The translations under genes were made by a program, and so were the position numbers. This document shows positions 17,967 to 28,030 of a DNA stretch of 64,000 nucleotides, in pieces. Origin of the DNA: Pseudomonas brassicacearum (GTDB lineage Bacteria; Pseudomonadota; Gammaproteobacteria; Pseudomonadales; Pseudomonadaceae); NCBI RefSeq assembly GCF_000585995.1, contig NZ_CP007410.1, positions 1,143,430 through 1,207,429 on the forward strand, read 5' to 3'. The stretch's first letter is position 1. The number at the start of each line of letters is the position of its first letter. The notes under the pieces were generated by a model. That model did not search any database and was not told the DNA's origin. It saw only the letters and a program-made list of their open reading frames with translations.

Positions 17967-19157
17967 ATGTCAGAGAGAGTCGTCAATCTTCCGTTCCAAC
18001 GGGAGGAATACGCCCAGCGCCTGGCGAAGGTGCGCGTCGCCATGCAGGCCCAGGGCCTGGAGCTGTTGCTGGTCACCGACCCGTCGAACATGGCCTGGCT
18101 CACCGGCTACGACGGTTGGTCGTTCTATGTGCACCAGTGTGTGCTGTTGGCGCTGGACGGCGAGCCCGTGTGGTTCGGTCGCGGCCAGGATGCCAACGGC
18201 GCCAAGCGCACGGTGTTCATGCAGGCCGATAACATCGTCGGTTACCCGGACATCTACGTGCAGTCTCGCGAGCGCCACCCCATGGACTACCTGTCCCGGG
18301 AAGTGATCATCGCCCGTGGCTGGGGCGCGTTGACCATCGGCGTAGAGATGGACAATTACTACTTCAGTGCCGCCGCGTACCTGTCGCTGCAAAAACACTT
18401 GCCCCAGGCGAAACTGGTGGACGCGGTGGGCCTGGTGAACTGGCAGCGGGCGATCAAGTCGCCCCAGGAAATCGCCTACATGCGCATCGCCGCGCGCATC
18501 GTCGAGAACATGCACGGGCGGATCCTGGAGCGGATCGAGCCGGGCATGCGCAAGAACGAACTGGTGGCTGAGATCTACAGCAGCGGCATCCTCGGTGTCG
18601 ACGGTCATGGCGGTGATTACCCAGCCATCGTGCCGCTGTTGCCCACCGGTGCCGACGCCAGCGCGCCACACCTGACCTGGGACGATTCGCCGTTCGAAAA
18701 GGGCGCCGGCACCTTCTTTGAAATCGCCGGTTGCTACAAGCGTTACCACTGCCCACTGTCGCGGACCATCTACCTGGGCAAGCCGCCGCAGCATTTCCTC
18801 GACGGCGAAAAAGCCGTGGTCGAGGGCATCGCCGCCGGCTTCGACGCGGCCAAGCCCGGGAACACCACAGGTGACATCGCCGTGGCGTTTTTCAAAGTGC
18901 TGGAGAAGTTCGGTATCCACAAGGACAGCCGTTGCGGCTATCCCATCGGTATCAGCTATCCGCCGGATTGGGGCGAGCGCACCATGAGCCTGCGCCCCGG
19001 CGACACCAGCGTGTTGCAGCCGGGCATGACCTTCCACTTCATGCCGGGGCTGTGGATGGATGATTGGGGCCTGGAAATCACCGAGAGCATCCTGATCACC
19101 GAGACCGGTGTCGAGACACTGTGCAACGTGCCCCGCCAACTGTTCGTGAAGGATTGA
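17967..19157 (+). CDS. doeA: Ectoine hydrolase (DoeA/EutD)
   Basis: A 396-residue protein of the creatinase/M24 aminopeptidase fold with an N-terminal creatinase-like domain (MAWLTGYDGWSFY near residues 35-47) and a C-terminal pita-bread domain. DoeA opens the ectoine ring, giving N-alpha-acetyl-L-2,4-diaminobutyrate, the EnuR inducer in studied systems. Called from strong EutD-like content (GVDGHGGDYPAIVPLLPTG) and from direct adjacency to doeB, whose ATG follows the stop codon at once. Confidence 0.92.
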   Translation: MSERVVNLPFQREEYAQRLAKVRVAMQAQGLELLLVTDPSNMAWLTGYDGWSFYVHQCVLLALDGEPVWFGRGQDANGAKRTVFMQADNIVGYPDIYVQSRERHPMDYLSREVIIARGWGALTIGVEMDNYYFSAAAYLSLQKHLPQAKLVDAVGLVNWQRAIKSPQEIAYMRIAARIVENMHGRILERIEPGMRKNELVAEIYSSGILGVDGHGGDYPAIVPLLPTGADASAPHLTWDDSPFEKGAGTFFEIAGCYKRYHCPLSRTIYLGKPPQHFLDGEKAVVEGIAAGFDAAKPGNTTGDIAVAFFKVLEKFGIHKDSRCGYPIGISYPPDWGERTMSLRPGDTSVLQPGMTFHFMPGLWMDDWGLEITESILITETGVETLCNVPRQLFVKD

Positions 19158-20162
19158 ATGATGAGCGACTTGCCCACCAACCCCATCAGCGCCACGGTCG
19201 ATTTCAGCCGCGAGGGTGTGCAGCACGGTTTCCTTAAGTTGCCGTATTCGCGGGACGATTCGGCCTGGGGGGCGGTGATGATTCCCATCACCGTTATCCA
19301 GCGTGGCAGCGGCCCGACGGCGCTGCTCAGCGGTGGTAACCACGGTGACGAATACGAGGGGCCGGTGGCCTTGAGCAAACTGGCGCAGCAACTGACGGCT
19401 GAAGAAGTGAGCGGACGGGTGATCATCGTGCCGTTCATGAACACCCCGGCGTTCCATGCCGGACGCCGCACCTCGCCCATCGACAAGGGCAACCTGAACC
19501 GCAGTTTTCCCGGCAAGCCGGATGGCACCGTCACCGAGAAAATCGCCGACTATTTCAACCGCACATTATTGCCCCTGGCCGACATCGTCCTCGATATCCA
19601 TTCCGGCGGCCGGACCCTGGATTTCCTGCCTTTCGCCGCCTGCCATGTGTTGCCGGACAAAGAACAGCAGGCCCGCTGCGAGGCGGGAATGCTGGCGTTC
19701 AACGCGCCGTATTGCATGCGCATGCTGGAGCTGGATGCCGGGGCAATGTACGACACCGCGGCCGAATCCCAGGGCAAGGTGTTCGTCACCACCGAGCTGG
19801 GTGGCGGCGGTTCGTCGACGGCCCGCAGCGTGGCGATTGCCGAGCGTGGGGTGCGCAACCTGCTGATCCACAGCGGGATCCTGCGGGGCAGCATCGACTT
19901 GCAGCCGTCACGGGTGCTCGACATGCCGGACGCCAGTTGCTTCATCGCCAGCGAGCACGATGGCTTGCTGGAAATGTGCCGAGACCTGGGTGAGCACGTG
20001 ACCGCGGGCGAGGTGGTGGCGCGCGTCTACGACGCCACCCGCAGCGGTGTTGCCCCCGTTGAATATCGAGCCGCCCGTAGCGGCCTGCTGGCGGCCCGGC
20101 ATTTTCCCGGGCTGGTGCAGTGTGGCGATACGTTGGTGGTGATTGCGGATGTGTTGGCTTGA
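19158..20162 (+). CDS. doeB: N-alpha-acetyl-L-2,4-diaminobutyrate deacetylase (DoeB/EutE)
   Basis: A 334-residue zinc hydrolase of the succinylglutamate desuccinylase/aspartoacylase family. Metal-binding residues are visible in GGNHGDEYEGP (His and Glu, near 55-65) and DIHSGG (near 147-152). It removes the acetyl group from the DoeA product to give L-2,4-diaminobutyrate. It starts directly at the doeA stop with AAGGA upstream. A second ATG is one codon later. A REP doublet separates it from doeX. Confidence 0.92.
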   Translation: MMSDLPTNPISATVDFSREGVQHGFLKLPYSRDDSAWGAVMIPITVIQRGSGPTALLSGGNHGDEYEGPVALSKLAQQLTAEEVSGRVIIVPFMNTPAFHAGRRTSPIDKGNLNRSFPGKPDGTVTEKIADYFNRTLLPLADIVLDIHSGGRTLDFLPFAACHVLPDKEQQARCEAGMLAFNAPYCMRMLELDAGAMYDTAAESQGKVFVTTELGGGGSSTARSVAIAERGVRNLLIHSGILRGSIDLQPSRVLDMPDASCFIASEHDGLLEMCRDLGEHVTAGEVVARVYDATRSGVAPVEYRAARSGLLAARHFPGLVQCGDTLVVIADVLA

Positions 20163-20185
20163 TACACCTCTACTGACACACCCCC

Positions 20186-20306
20186 TGCGGCGAGGGAGCT
20201 TGCTCCCGCTCGGCTGCGAAGCAGTCGTCGCTTTTCGGCCTGGGGCAGGCGGAACCGAGATCGGGGCCGCTGCGCGCCCCAGCGGGAGCAAGCTCCCTCG
20301 CCACAG
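20186..20306. repeat. Inverted pair of GTGGCGAGGGAG-type REP elements (first arm GCGGCGAGG) inside the ectoine gene cluster
   Basis: GGCGAGGGAGCTTGCTCCCGCT and its inverse lie between doeB and doeX. An intra-operon REP doublet can stabilise upstream mRNA or cause partial termination, so it may separate expression of the two halves. This is inference. Confidence 0.87.
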
Positions 20307-20347
20307 TAATCGGTGTGATGTCTGAACTGACTGGAGAGCCCCGGCCC

Positions 20348-20827
20348 ATGCACAAGCTCGATCGCTACGACCTCAAGATCCTGCAGATCCTCGCCGAAGA
20401 TGGGCGGATCACCAAGTCGAGCCTGGCCGAAGCCATCAACCTCTCGGTGACGCCGGCCTGGGAGCGGGTGCGCAAGCTGGAGATGGCCGGGTTGATCACC
20501 GGCTACCGGGCGCAGATCGACTGGGGCGCGGTGTTCAAGCGTCAGCAGGTGCTGGTGGAAATCACCCTGGCCCGGCACACCGCCCAGGACATGCGCCGTT
20601 TCGAGCAACGCATGACCGACGCCCCGCAAGTGGCGTTCTGTTACGCCACCGGCGGCGGGGTGGATTACCTGGCGATGATCCAGGCGCCGGACATCGACTA
20701 TTACCAGCGTTTCGTCGATCAACTGTTGCTCGAAGACCTCGGCATCGAACGCTACTTCACCTACATCGTCACCAAGACCATCAAGACCGGCGGCGCCTTG
20801 CCGGCGGAGTTGGCCGAGCCGTCCTGA
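20348..20827 (+). CDS. doeX: AsnC/Lrp-family regulator of ectoine degradation
   Basis: A 159-residue Lrp/AsnC regulator. N-terminal HTH (residues 1-60: LDRYDLKILQILAEDGRITKSSLAEAINLSVTPAWERVRKLE) and a C-terminal RAM ligand-binding domain. The ATG at 20348 has a GGAGAG site nine bases upstream. Earlier in-frame starts at 20315 and 20318 lack one. In ectoine-degradation clusters a gene of this family (asnC/doeX) accompanies doeC and doeD and is thought to fine-tune them. Confidence 0.9.
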   Translation: MHKLDRYDLKILQILAEDGRITKSSLAEAINLSVTPAWERVRKLEMAGLITGYRAQIDWGAVFKRQQVLVEITLARHTAQDMRRFEQRMTDAPQVAFCYATGGGVDYLAMIQAPDIDYYQRFVDQLLLEDLGIERYFTYIVTKTIKTGGALPAELAEPS

Positions 20828-20957
20828 GCACCGCAGAAAATCCGTTTTTGCCGCCCACGATTCAGAAAAAACCAGGGTTTGACCCACGGCAAACAGCCGA
20901 TTACCCAAGCGCCGCTGCCCTAGCATGGTGTCACGCACACGCTCTGGAGTGAACGTC

Positions 20958-22445
20958 ATGACTTACCAACATCCGCTGCTGTTCAAGGCGCTTTGCTACA
21001 TCGACGGCCATTGGGTCCACAGCGACAGCGGCCACAGTATTGCCGTGCACAACCCGGCCACGCGCACGGTCATCGGCCATGTGCCGATGCTCGATCAGCC
21101 GCAAATTGACGCGGCCGTGGACGCGGCCCACCGCGCCTTCCCAGCGTGGCGCGAGCAGAGCCTGGACGCCCGGGGCGCGATCCTGCGGCGCTGGGCGGCG
21201 TTGATCGTCGAGCACAGCGAAGACCTGGCGCGCATCCTTAGTCTGGAGCAGGGCAAGTCGTTGGCCGAGTCCCGGGGCGAAATCGCCTATGCCGCGAGTT
21301 TCATCCCGTGGTTCGCCGAGGAAGCCCGACGCCTGTACGGGCAGAATATCCCCAGCCACATTCCCAATGCGCATCTGGGCACGGTCAAGGAACCGGTAGG
21401 CGTCTGCGCGCTGCTCACCCCGTGGAATTTCCCCTCGGCGATGATCACCCGCAAGGCCGCCGCTGCCCTGGCCGCCGGGTGCACCGTGGTGATCAAGCCG
21501 GCCCACGAAACACCCTACTCGGCCCTGGCCCTGGCGCAATTGGCCGAGGAAGCCGGGTTTCCCGCCGGGGTGTTCAACGTGGTGCTCGGCGAGCCGCAGA
21601 TGGCCATGGAAACCTTGGTCAAGGACCGTCGCGTGCGCTCGGTGAGTTTCACCGGCTCGACCCGGGTGGGCAAACTGGTGCTGCAAGCGGCGGCCCATGA
21701 CGTGAAGAAGGTTGCCCTGGAGTTGGGTGGCAACGCGCCGTTCATAGTCTGCGCCGATGCCGACCTGGCGCTGGCGGTGAAGGTCGCGGTGGAGGCGAAG
21801 TTCCAGACCTCCGGCCAGGATTGCTGCGCGGCCAACCGGATCATGGTGCAGCGTCCGGTCTACCAGGCGTTTCTCACTCGCTTTGCCGCGGCAGTGCGGG
21901 CCTTGCGGGTCGGCCCGGCCATGGTCGATCAGCAGGAGCAGGCGGTGGACGTCGGCCCGCTGATGCATCAGGCTGCGTTCGACGTGACCGCCGAGCGGGT
22001 CGCCGATGCCTTGGCACTGGGCGCACAGCGCCTGGTGGGCGGCGAGGCCCATGCCCTGGGTGGATTGTTCTATCAGCCGACGGTACTGGCCGACGTCACG
22101 CCGCAAATGCGCATCTACCGTGAAGAAAACTTCGCCCCCATCGCCGGGGTGATGCCGTTCGACACCCTGGACGAAGCCATCGAAATGGCCAACGACACCG
22201 AATACGGTTTGGCGGCCTATATTTGTTCCAACCGTCTGGACCTCATCTATCCACTGATTCGCCGTCTGGACCACGCCATGGTCGCGGTCAACGGCGTCAA
22301 GTTCACCGGCCACCCGATTCCCTTCGGTGGCATGAAAGCCTCAGGCCTCGGTCGCGAGGGTGGCAACGAGGGCTTCGAGCCCTTCGTCGAAACCAAATAC
22401 TTTTGCCTGCACCATCAAGGCCAGTTCCCAGGAGAGCCCGCATGA
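20958..22445 (+). CDS. doeC: Aldehyde dehydrogenase, aspartate-semialdehyde dehydrogenase of ectoine catabolism
   Basis: A 495-residue NAD(P)-dependent aldehyde dehydrogenase of the succinate-semialdehyde dehydrogenase (GabD) type. NAD-site TPWNFPSAM (154-162), FTGSTRVG (231-238), catalytic base E255 in ELGGN and nucleophile C289 in GQDCC. In this pathway it oxidises aspartate 4-semialdehyde to aspartate. The ATG at 20958 has GGAG nine bases upstream. Its stop overlaps the doeD start (ATGA). From sequence alone it could equally be GabD, so the call uses the operon context. Confidence 0.87.
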   Translation: MTYQHPLLFKALCYIDGHWVHSDSGHSIAVHNPATRTVIGHVPMLDQPQIDAAVDAAHRAFPAWREQSLDARGAILRRWAALIVEHSEDLARILSLEQGKSLAESRGEIAYAASFIPWFAEEARRLYGQNIPSHIPNAHLGTVKEPVGVCALLTPWNFPSAMITRKAAAALAAGCTVVIKPAHETPYSALALAQLAEEAGFPAGVFNVVLGEPQMAMETLVKDRRVRSVSFTGSTRVGKLVLQAAAHDVKKVALELGGNAPFIVCADADLALAVKVAVEAKFQTSGQDCCAANRIMVQRPVYQAFLTRFAAAVRALRVGPAMVDQQEQAVDVGPLMHQAAFDVTAERVADALALGAQRLVGGEAHALGGLFYQPTVLADVTPQMRIYREENFAPIAGVMPFDTLDEAIEMANDTEYGLAAYICSNRLDLIYPLIRRLDHAMVAVNGVKFTGHPIPFGGMKASGLGREGGNEGFEPFVETKYFCLHHQGQFPGEPA

Positions 22446-23827
22446 GCCAAGAATTCAACACGCTGTTCGAACAAGACCGTGCGCATTTCATGCACCCCTC
22501 GACCCACGCCCACGACCACGCCAGCGGTGCGCTCAAGGGCCGGATCATCAAGAGCGCATCGGGCATCCGCATCCGCGACCATGAGGGCCGTGAGTTCATC
22601 GATGCCTTCGCCGGCCTCTACTGCGTGAACATCGGCTATGGCCGCACCGAAGTGGCCGACGCCATCTACAAGCAGGCCAAGGAACTGGCCTACTACCACA
22701 CCTATGTCGGCCACTCGAGCGAGGCGATCATCGAGTTGTCCAGTCGCATCATGGACTGGGCGCCGGAGGGCATGAAAAAGGTCTATTACGGCTTGTCCGG
22801 CTCCGATGCCAACGAAACCCAGGTCAAGCTGGTGCGCTACTACAACAACGTGCTGGGCCGGCCGCTGAAGAAGAAAATCATCTCCCGCGACCGTGGCTAC
22901 CATGGCTCGGGCATCATGACCGGCAGCCTGACTGGCCTGGCGACCTTTCATCAGCACTTCGACCTGCCGGTGGAAGGGGTCAAGCACACCGTGTGCCCCC
23001 ACTGGTATCGCAAGGCCCCGGCGGGCATGGACGAAGCGACGTTCGTGCGTTACTGCGCCGATGAGCTGGAAAAAATGATCCTCGCCGAAGGGCCGGACAC
23101 CGTGGCGGCGTTCATCGGCGAACCGCTGATGGGCACCGGCGGCATCATTGTCCCGCCTGCCGGCTACTGGGATGCGATCCAGGCTGTGCTGAAAAAATAT
23201 GACGTGTTGTTGATTGCCGATGAAGTGGTCTGCGCCTTCGGCCGCCTCGGTTCGAAGATGGGCAGCCAGCGCTACGGCATGAAGCCGGACCTGATCACCA
23301 CCGCCAAAGGCCTGACCAGCGCCTATGCACCGCTGTCGGCGGTGATCATCGGCGAGAAGGTCTGGGATGTGATCGACAAGGCCTCACAGGCCGAAGGTGC
23401 CATGGGCCATGGCTGGACCTATTCGGGGCACCCGATCTGCGCGGCGGCGGCACTGGCCAACCTCGACATCCTCGAGCGGGAAAACCTCACGGCCAATGCC
23501 GAGGACGTCGGCGGCTACCTCAACCGGCGGCTGCGTGAAACCCTTGAAGGTCATCCCCTGGTGGGTGAAGTGCGTGGTGACGGCATGCTGGCGGCGGTGG
23601 AGTTCATGGCCGATCGTGAACAACGCACGGCGTTCGATCCAGGGCTGAAAGTCGGCCCCAAAGTCTCGGCCGCCTGCCTGGAACGCGGCATGATCGCCCG
23701 CGCCATGCCCCACGGCGACATCCTGGGCTTCGCCCCACCACTGATCCTGACCCGAGAAGACGCGGACCTGATCGTCGACATCACCCAAGCGGCTATCGAC
23801 CAGGTGGCGGGGGAAGTACTGGGGTGA
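22442..23827 (+). CDS. doeD: L-2,4-diaminobutyrate transaminase (class III aminotransferase)
   Basis: A 461-residue class III PLP aminotransferase. YYGLSGSDANETQVKL (115-130), IADEVVCAFGRLG (258-270) and the Schiff-base lysine K289 in TTAKGLTSAYAPL are visible. DoeD converts diaminobutyrate to aspartate 4-semialdehyde, the substrate of DoeC, whose gene overlaps it by four bases. It is the last gene of the eut-doe run. No T-tract terminator follows, but a REP tandem array starts within 65 bp. Confidence 0.88.
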   Translation: MSQEFNTLFEQDRAHFMHPSTHAHDHASGALKGRIIKSASGIRIRDHEGREFIDAFAGLYCVNIGYGRTEVADAIYKQAKELAYYHTYVGHSSEAIIELSSRIMDWAPEGMKKVYYGLSGSDANETQVKLVRYYNNVLGRPLKKKIISRDRGYHGSGIMTGSLTGLATFHQHFDLPVEGVKHTVCPHWYRKAPAGMDEATFVRYCADELEKMILAEGPDTVAAFIGEPLMGTGGIIVPPAGYWDAIQAVLKKYDVLLIADEVVCAFGRLGSKMGSQRYGMKPDLITTAKGLTSAYAPLSAVIIGEKVWDVIDKASQAEGAMGHGWTYSGHPICAAAALANLDILERENLTANAEDVGGYLNRRLRETLEGHPLVGEVRGDGMLAAVEFMADREQRTAFDPGLKVGPKVSAACLERGMIARAMPHGDILGFAPPLILTREDADLIVDITQAAIDQVAGEVLG

Positions 23828-23889
23828 ATCCAGGTGAGGTGTGCGCAGAATCTGTGAACACCACCAACCCCATGTGGGATTGGTGCCGA

Positions 23890-24212
23890 GCACAATATTT
23901 CTGCTCACTGAAGATCCAGTGTGGGAGCGGGCTTGCTCGCGAAGGCGGACTGTCTGAGACGGTGATGTTGGATATGCCGCCAACTTCGCGGGCAAGCCCG
24001 CTCCCACAGGGGATCGGTGTCGAGCACAATATTTCTGCTGACTGAAGATCCAGTGTGGGAGCGAGCTTGCTCGCGAAGGCGGACTGTCTGAGACGGTGAT
24101 GTCGAGTGTGCCGCCGTCTTCGCGGGCAAGCCCGCTCCCACAGGGGATCGGTGTCGAACACAATATTTCTGCTCACTGAAGATCCAGTGTGGGAGCGAGC
24201 TTGCTCGCGATA
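23890..24212. repeat. Tandem array of REP doublets (BIME-like), 134-bp period
   Basis: The motif starting GCACAATATTTCTGCT recurs at 23890, 24024 and 24158, exactly 134 bases apart. Two full units and a third that diverges after about 55 bases (at CGCGATAG). Each full unit holds an inverted pair of GTGGGAG-type REPs plus shared spacer. This accounts for the whole doeD-phosphatase gap (23828-24214). There is no other gene there. Confidence 0.9.
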
Positions 24213-24214
24213 GC

Positions 24215-26167
24215 TCAGGCCGGGGGCGATTTTGGCGGGAGCATCCGTGTCGGTGGCTTGCCGTTGGCGTTGTGCTGGTAGATCTGCGCGGGTTGTCCCT
24301 TGTCATTGAAGAACACCTGGCCGATTCCCGCTGAGTTCCACAGCCGTTCCCCGGCCTCGGCGTGTTCCGGGGTGTGGGGGACGATGCGCATGCTCCGGCG
24401 CTTGGTAAACCAGTTCAGGGGCGAGCGCGGTGAATAGAGCCAGCGGTTCAGGCGGTCGAACCATTCCAGCAGCGCCGGTGGGAATTCATTCTTGATGCCG
24501 CTGCTGGTGATCTGCCAGATGCGCGGGCCGCCCTTGCGGTGTGGGATCAACACCTCGTAGACGAAGGAATAATGCACATCGCCTGACAGCACCACATAAT
24601 TCCCGGGCGTACGCGAGTGTCGGAAAATGTTCAGGATCACCTGGGCCGCGCCGCGATGGGCCATCCAGTTTTCCGCGTCCACCAGCAGTGGAAAACCGCA
24701 CCAACTGAACACTCGCTGTACGGTCTCGATGAGCTTTACGCCGAAGATCGGCGCCGGTGAAACGATGATCGCCGAAGGGTGATCCAGCAGCTCTTGCTGC
24801 AACTCGCTCAGGGCTTCCCAATCCAGCAGACCGGAAGGCTGCTTGAGGTTGTTCTCGCTGCGCCAGCGCCGGGTGCGGGTGTCGAGTACCACCAGGGCCG
24901 GCGTGCTCGGCAGCACGTAATGCCATTGCTGGAAAGCCAGCAGCGTGTCGATCAGTTGGTCCTGGGGGCCGCTGTCGAGGTAGCGGTCCCGTGCAGTGTC
25001 GCTCAACGCCACGGTTTGCTCGACCACGTCGGTAAAGGCATCAGGATTGTTGCCCCAACCCTGGCAGAGCATGTAGGCGATCAAGGCATTGCCGATGATG
25101 CGCTTGGAGAACGGATGGCCGTAGGCCGTTTCTTCCCACTGCGCGGACAGATTCCAGTCATCGGTAATATCGTGATCGTCGAAAATCATCAGGCACGACA
25201 GGTGCGCGAACACCCGCGCCACGCCGCCCAGTCCGGCCTTGAAGCCCTCGATGCGTTGTTGTTCCAGGTCGTAGCGCTGGCGTCGCTCGGCGGTCAGCTC
25301 GGGTGGTTGCGGGGCGACCAGCGTCCATGGCACCGGGGACCATACCAACAAGTACATCGCCATGACCTCGGCGAAGGTCACCAGGTGATTGTCAGCGCTG
25401 CTGCTGGTGAAAATCGGCTTGCGCGCCCCGCCGAAAAATCGCTCGCGCAGGGTTTCGTTGCTCTCAAGCGCGGGTAATAAATCGGCGCGATGGTAGTAAC
25501 TGGCCGGGTGTTGGTAGAGCTTGGCGCTGTCCTCCACCACGGCGCCGTCCAGGCATTCCTCGAACAACCCCAGCCGCTCGATCAGCGCATGAATCGCCCG
25601 CAACATCGGCCCGGCGACGTCATCGGCGTAGACCTGGTCGCCGCTCATCATCAACAGCGCTGGCCGTTGCGTCGGCGCCTGGGCCAGCAATCGATCTACG
25701 CAAAGCAAGCCGTCGTTGGTCGGGTAATGGGGCTTGCGGCAGGAACCGTGGACCAACTGCTCGATGCGCGAATGCAGCACGAAGTTCGGACACCGCGCCT
25801 GGCCATACAGCAGATGCGGTGCCCACTCGGCGATGGGGACACCGTCCACCAGCAGGTCATAATCAATCGCGATGTCCTGGGGCAGCGGATTGTCGAGGCG
25901 CACATCGATCAGATGCACGAACGCCCGCTTCCCCACCGGCACCACCGTGCAGCGTGACGCATCCAGCTCAAGATCAGCCACGCCGTCCACACGCAACGTC
26001 AACGCCAACGGTCGCGTGCCCACCAGCCACATCACTAGCCGCGAGGGCTCAAGCCGCCGCAACAACGGGCCGACGAGAACGGGGGGAGGTCGGGGGTGAT
26101 GTCTGGGGTGGACGACAGCATTAGCGGAAAAAGCTCTGTTCAGGGAGAGGCGGGGATCATAACGCAA
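24215..26167 (-). CDS. PhoD-like metallophosphatase family protein
   Basis: A protein of about 650 residues with the PhoD-like phosphatase layout: MMSGDQVYADDV (metal-binding Asp), HLSCLMIFDDHDITDDWN (DDHD...DDW signature), and YVVLSGDVHYSFVYE near the C-terminus. No signal peptide is evident, so it may be cytoplasmic. The start is uncertain. The open frame extends to 26257, but that part is translated REP DNA. The TTG at 26167 is the first plausible start downstream. The conserved core begins about 26 codons later. The last codons lie at the edge of the REP array. Confidence 0.82.
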   Translation of the reverse strand: MRYDPRLSLNRAFSANAVVHPRHHPRPPPVLVGPLLRRLEPSRLVMWLVGTRPLALTLRVDGVADLELDASRCTVVPVGKRAFVHLIDVRLDNPLPQDIAIDYDLLVDGVPIAEWAPHLLYGQARCPNFVLHSRIEQLVHGSCRKPHYPTNDGLLCVDRLLAQAPTQRPALLMMSGDQVYADDVAGPMLRAIHALIERLGLFEECLDGAVVEDSAKLYQHPASYYHRADLLPALESNETLRERFFGGARKPIFTSSSADNHLVTFAEVMAMYLLVWSPVPWTLVAPQPPELTAERRQRYDLEQQRIEGFKAGLGGVARVFAHLSCLMIFDDHDITDDWNLSAQWEETAYGHPFSKRIIGNALIAYMLCQGWGNNPDAFTDVVEQTVALSDTARDRYLDSGPQDQLIDTLLAFQQWHYVLPSTPALVVLDTRTRRWRSENNLKQPSGLLDWEALSELQQELLDHPSAIIVSPAPIFGVKLIETVQRVFSWCGFPLLVDAENWMAHRGAAQVILNIFRHSRTPGNYVVLSGDVHYSFVYEVLIPHRKGGPRIWQITSSGIKNEFPPALLEWFDRLNRWLYSPRSPLNWFTKRRSMRIVPHTPEHAEAGERLWNSAGIGQVFFNDKGQPAQIYQHNANGKPPTRMLPPKSPPA

Positions 26168-26202
26168 TGTGCTGTGCAGCTGGGGATGGGGGGCGGGCAC
26201 TT

Positions 26203-26324
26203 TGTGGCGAGGGAGCTTGCTCCCGCTGGGGTGCGAAGCGCCCCCAAAACCTGACATTGCGGTGTGTCAGGTTAAACCTTGGGGCTGCTGCGCAGCCCAG
26301 CGGGAGCAAGCTCCCTCGCCACAG
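26203..26324. repeat. Inverted pair of GTGGCGAGGGAG-type REP elements
   Basis: GTGGCGAGGGAGCTTGCTCCCGC and its inverse with an inner GGGCTGCTGCGCAGCCC stem, between the phosphatase and TRAP-binding-protein genes. Confidence 0.88.
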
Positions 26325-26346
26325 GGATGTGTTGAGCCTGGCGACG

Positions 26347-27357
<1,011 letters not shown>

Positions 27358-27517
27358 TTATTTGTCTTTATCGTACGGGCTCATTCAAAACCCGGCGTAC
27401 AGCGGACAATGGCAAGTCTAGGAGAAAAAACGCCGACTGCAGGATGCCTGTCCAAGAGACCTCTGGGCATCTGCTAGGCTAGGCCGTCAGAATTGAGAAC
27501 CTAGGGACGGGAGCAGG

Positions 27518-28030
27518 ATGTTTACATTCGATAAATTATGGAGCAGCCATCCGCAGATATACGGCGACGCCGCGCCCTGCAGAGACAAAGGCAAAAAAAA
27601 CTTCAGCGACCAATGTGCGATCAACCTCGGCGTAGCCCTGCGCCGCGCCGGTGCCGATATGAGCCAGCTCAAAAGTGTGCGCCATTGTTGGCAGCATCCC
27701 AGAAGCGAAGGGCACATACTGGCCGCTGAAGAGCTTGCCAGCGCGTTGACCCGCGCCAGGATTCCTGGCTTGCAGCCTATGAAGACAGCCAAAAGTGAAG
27801 ACTTCGAAGAGGCCCTGAAAGGGCAGCAGGGCGTTATTTTTTTCAAGGACTTCTGGCGTCGAGCAAATGAAACCACTGCGGGGCGCAGTGGTGATCACAT
27901 CGACTTGTGGAATGGTCGGCGCCTGACGGATTGGATGAGCTACGTGCGCATACAAATGGGCTTTTCGATCGAAGGTACGTTCTCGGATTTCCATGACTCC
28001 AAAGACATATGGTTCTGGAGGGTCATATGA
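27518..28030 (+). CDS. Tae4-type peptidoglycan amidase (type VI secretion effector)
   Basis: A 170-residue protein resembling Tae4 effectors, NlpC/P60-like DL-endopeptidases that cleave peptidoglycan stem peptides in rival cells. The catalytic pair is visible: C33 in DQCAINLGVAL and H127 in GDHIDLWNG. The typical GVIFFKDFW segment lies at 105-113. There is no signal peptide, as expected for injection through the T6SS. It overlaps the next gene by four bases (ATGA), the arrangement of an effector and immunity pair. No hcp, vgrG or tss gene is in the window. Family call is good, delivery is inferred. Confidence 0.82.
   Translation: MFTFDKLWSSHPQIYGDAAPCRDKGKKNFSDQCAINLGVALRRAGADMSQLKSVRHCWQHPRSEGHILAAEELASALTRARIPGLQPMKTAKSEDFEEALKGQQGVIFFKDFWRRANETTAGRSGDHIDLWNGRRLTDWMSYVRIQMGFSIEGTFSDFHDSKDIWFWRVI

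Noticed and set aside
17970..19457. 495-codon open frame on the minus strand
   Set aside because: Antisense of doeA and the doeB start. No protein-like features, His/Gln/Arg-rich composition typical of shadow frames.
20931..22313. 460-codon open frame on the minus strand
   Set aside because: Antisense of doeC, which has all aldehyde dehydrogenase catalytic motifs.
23890..24212. Regularly spaced repeats considered as a CRISPR array
   Set aside because: Period of 134 bp, spacers are also repeated, and the units are inverted REP doublets. No cas genes.
24215..26257. 680-codon version of the PhoD-like protein
   Set aside because: The first 30 codons are translated REP DNA (SGSKLPRH). A later start is more likely, though no ATG or good ribosome site settles it.
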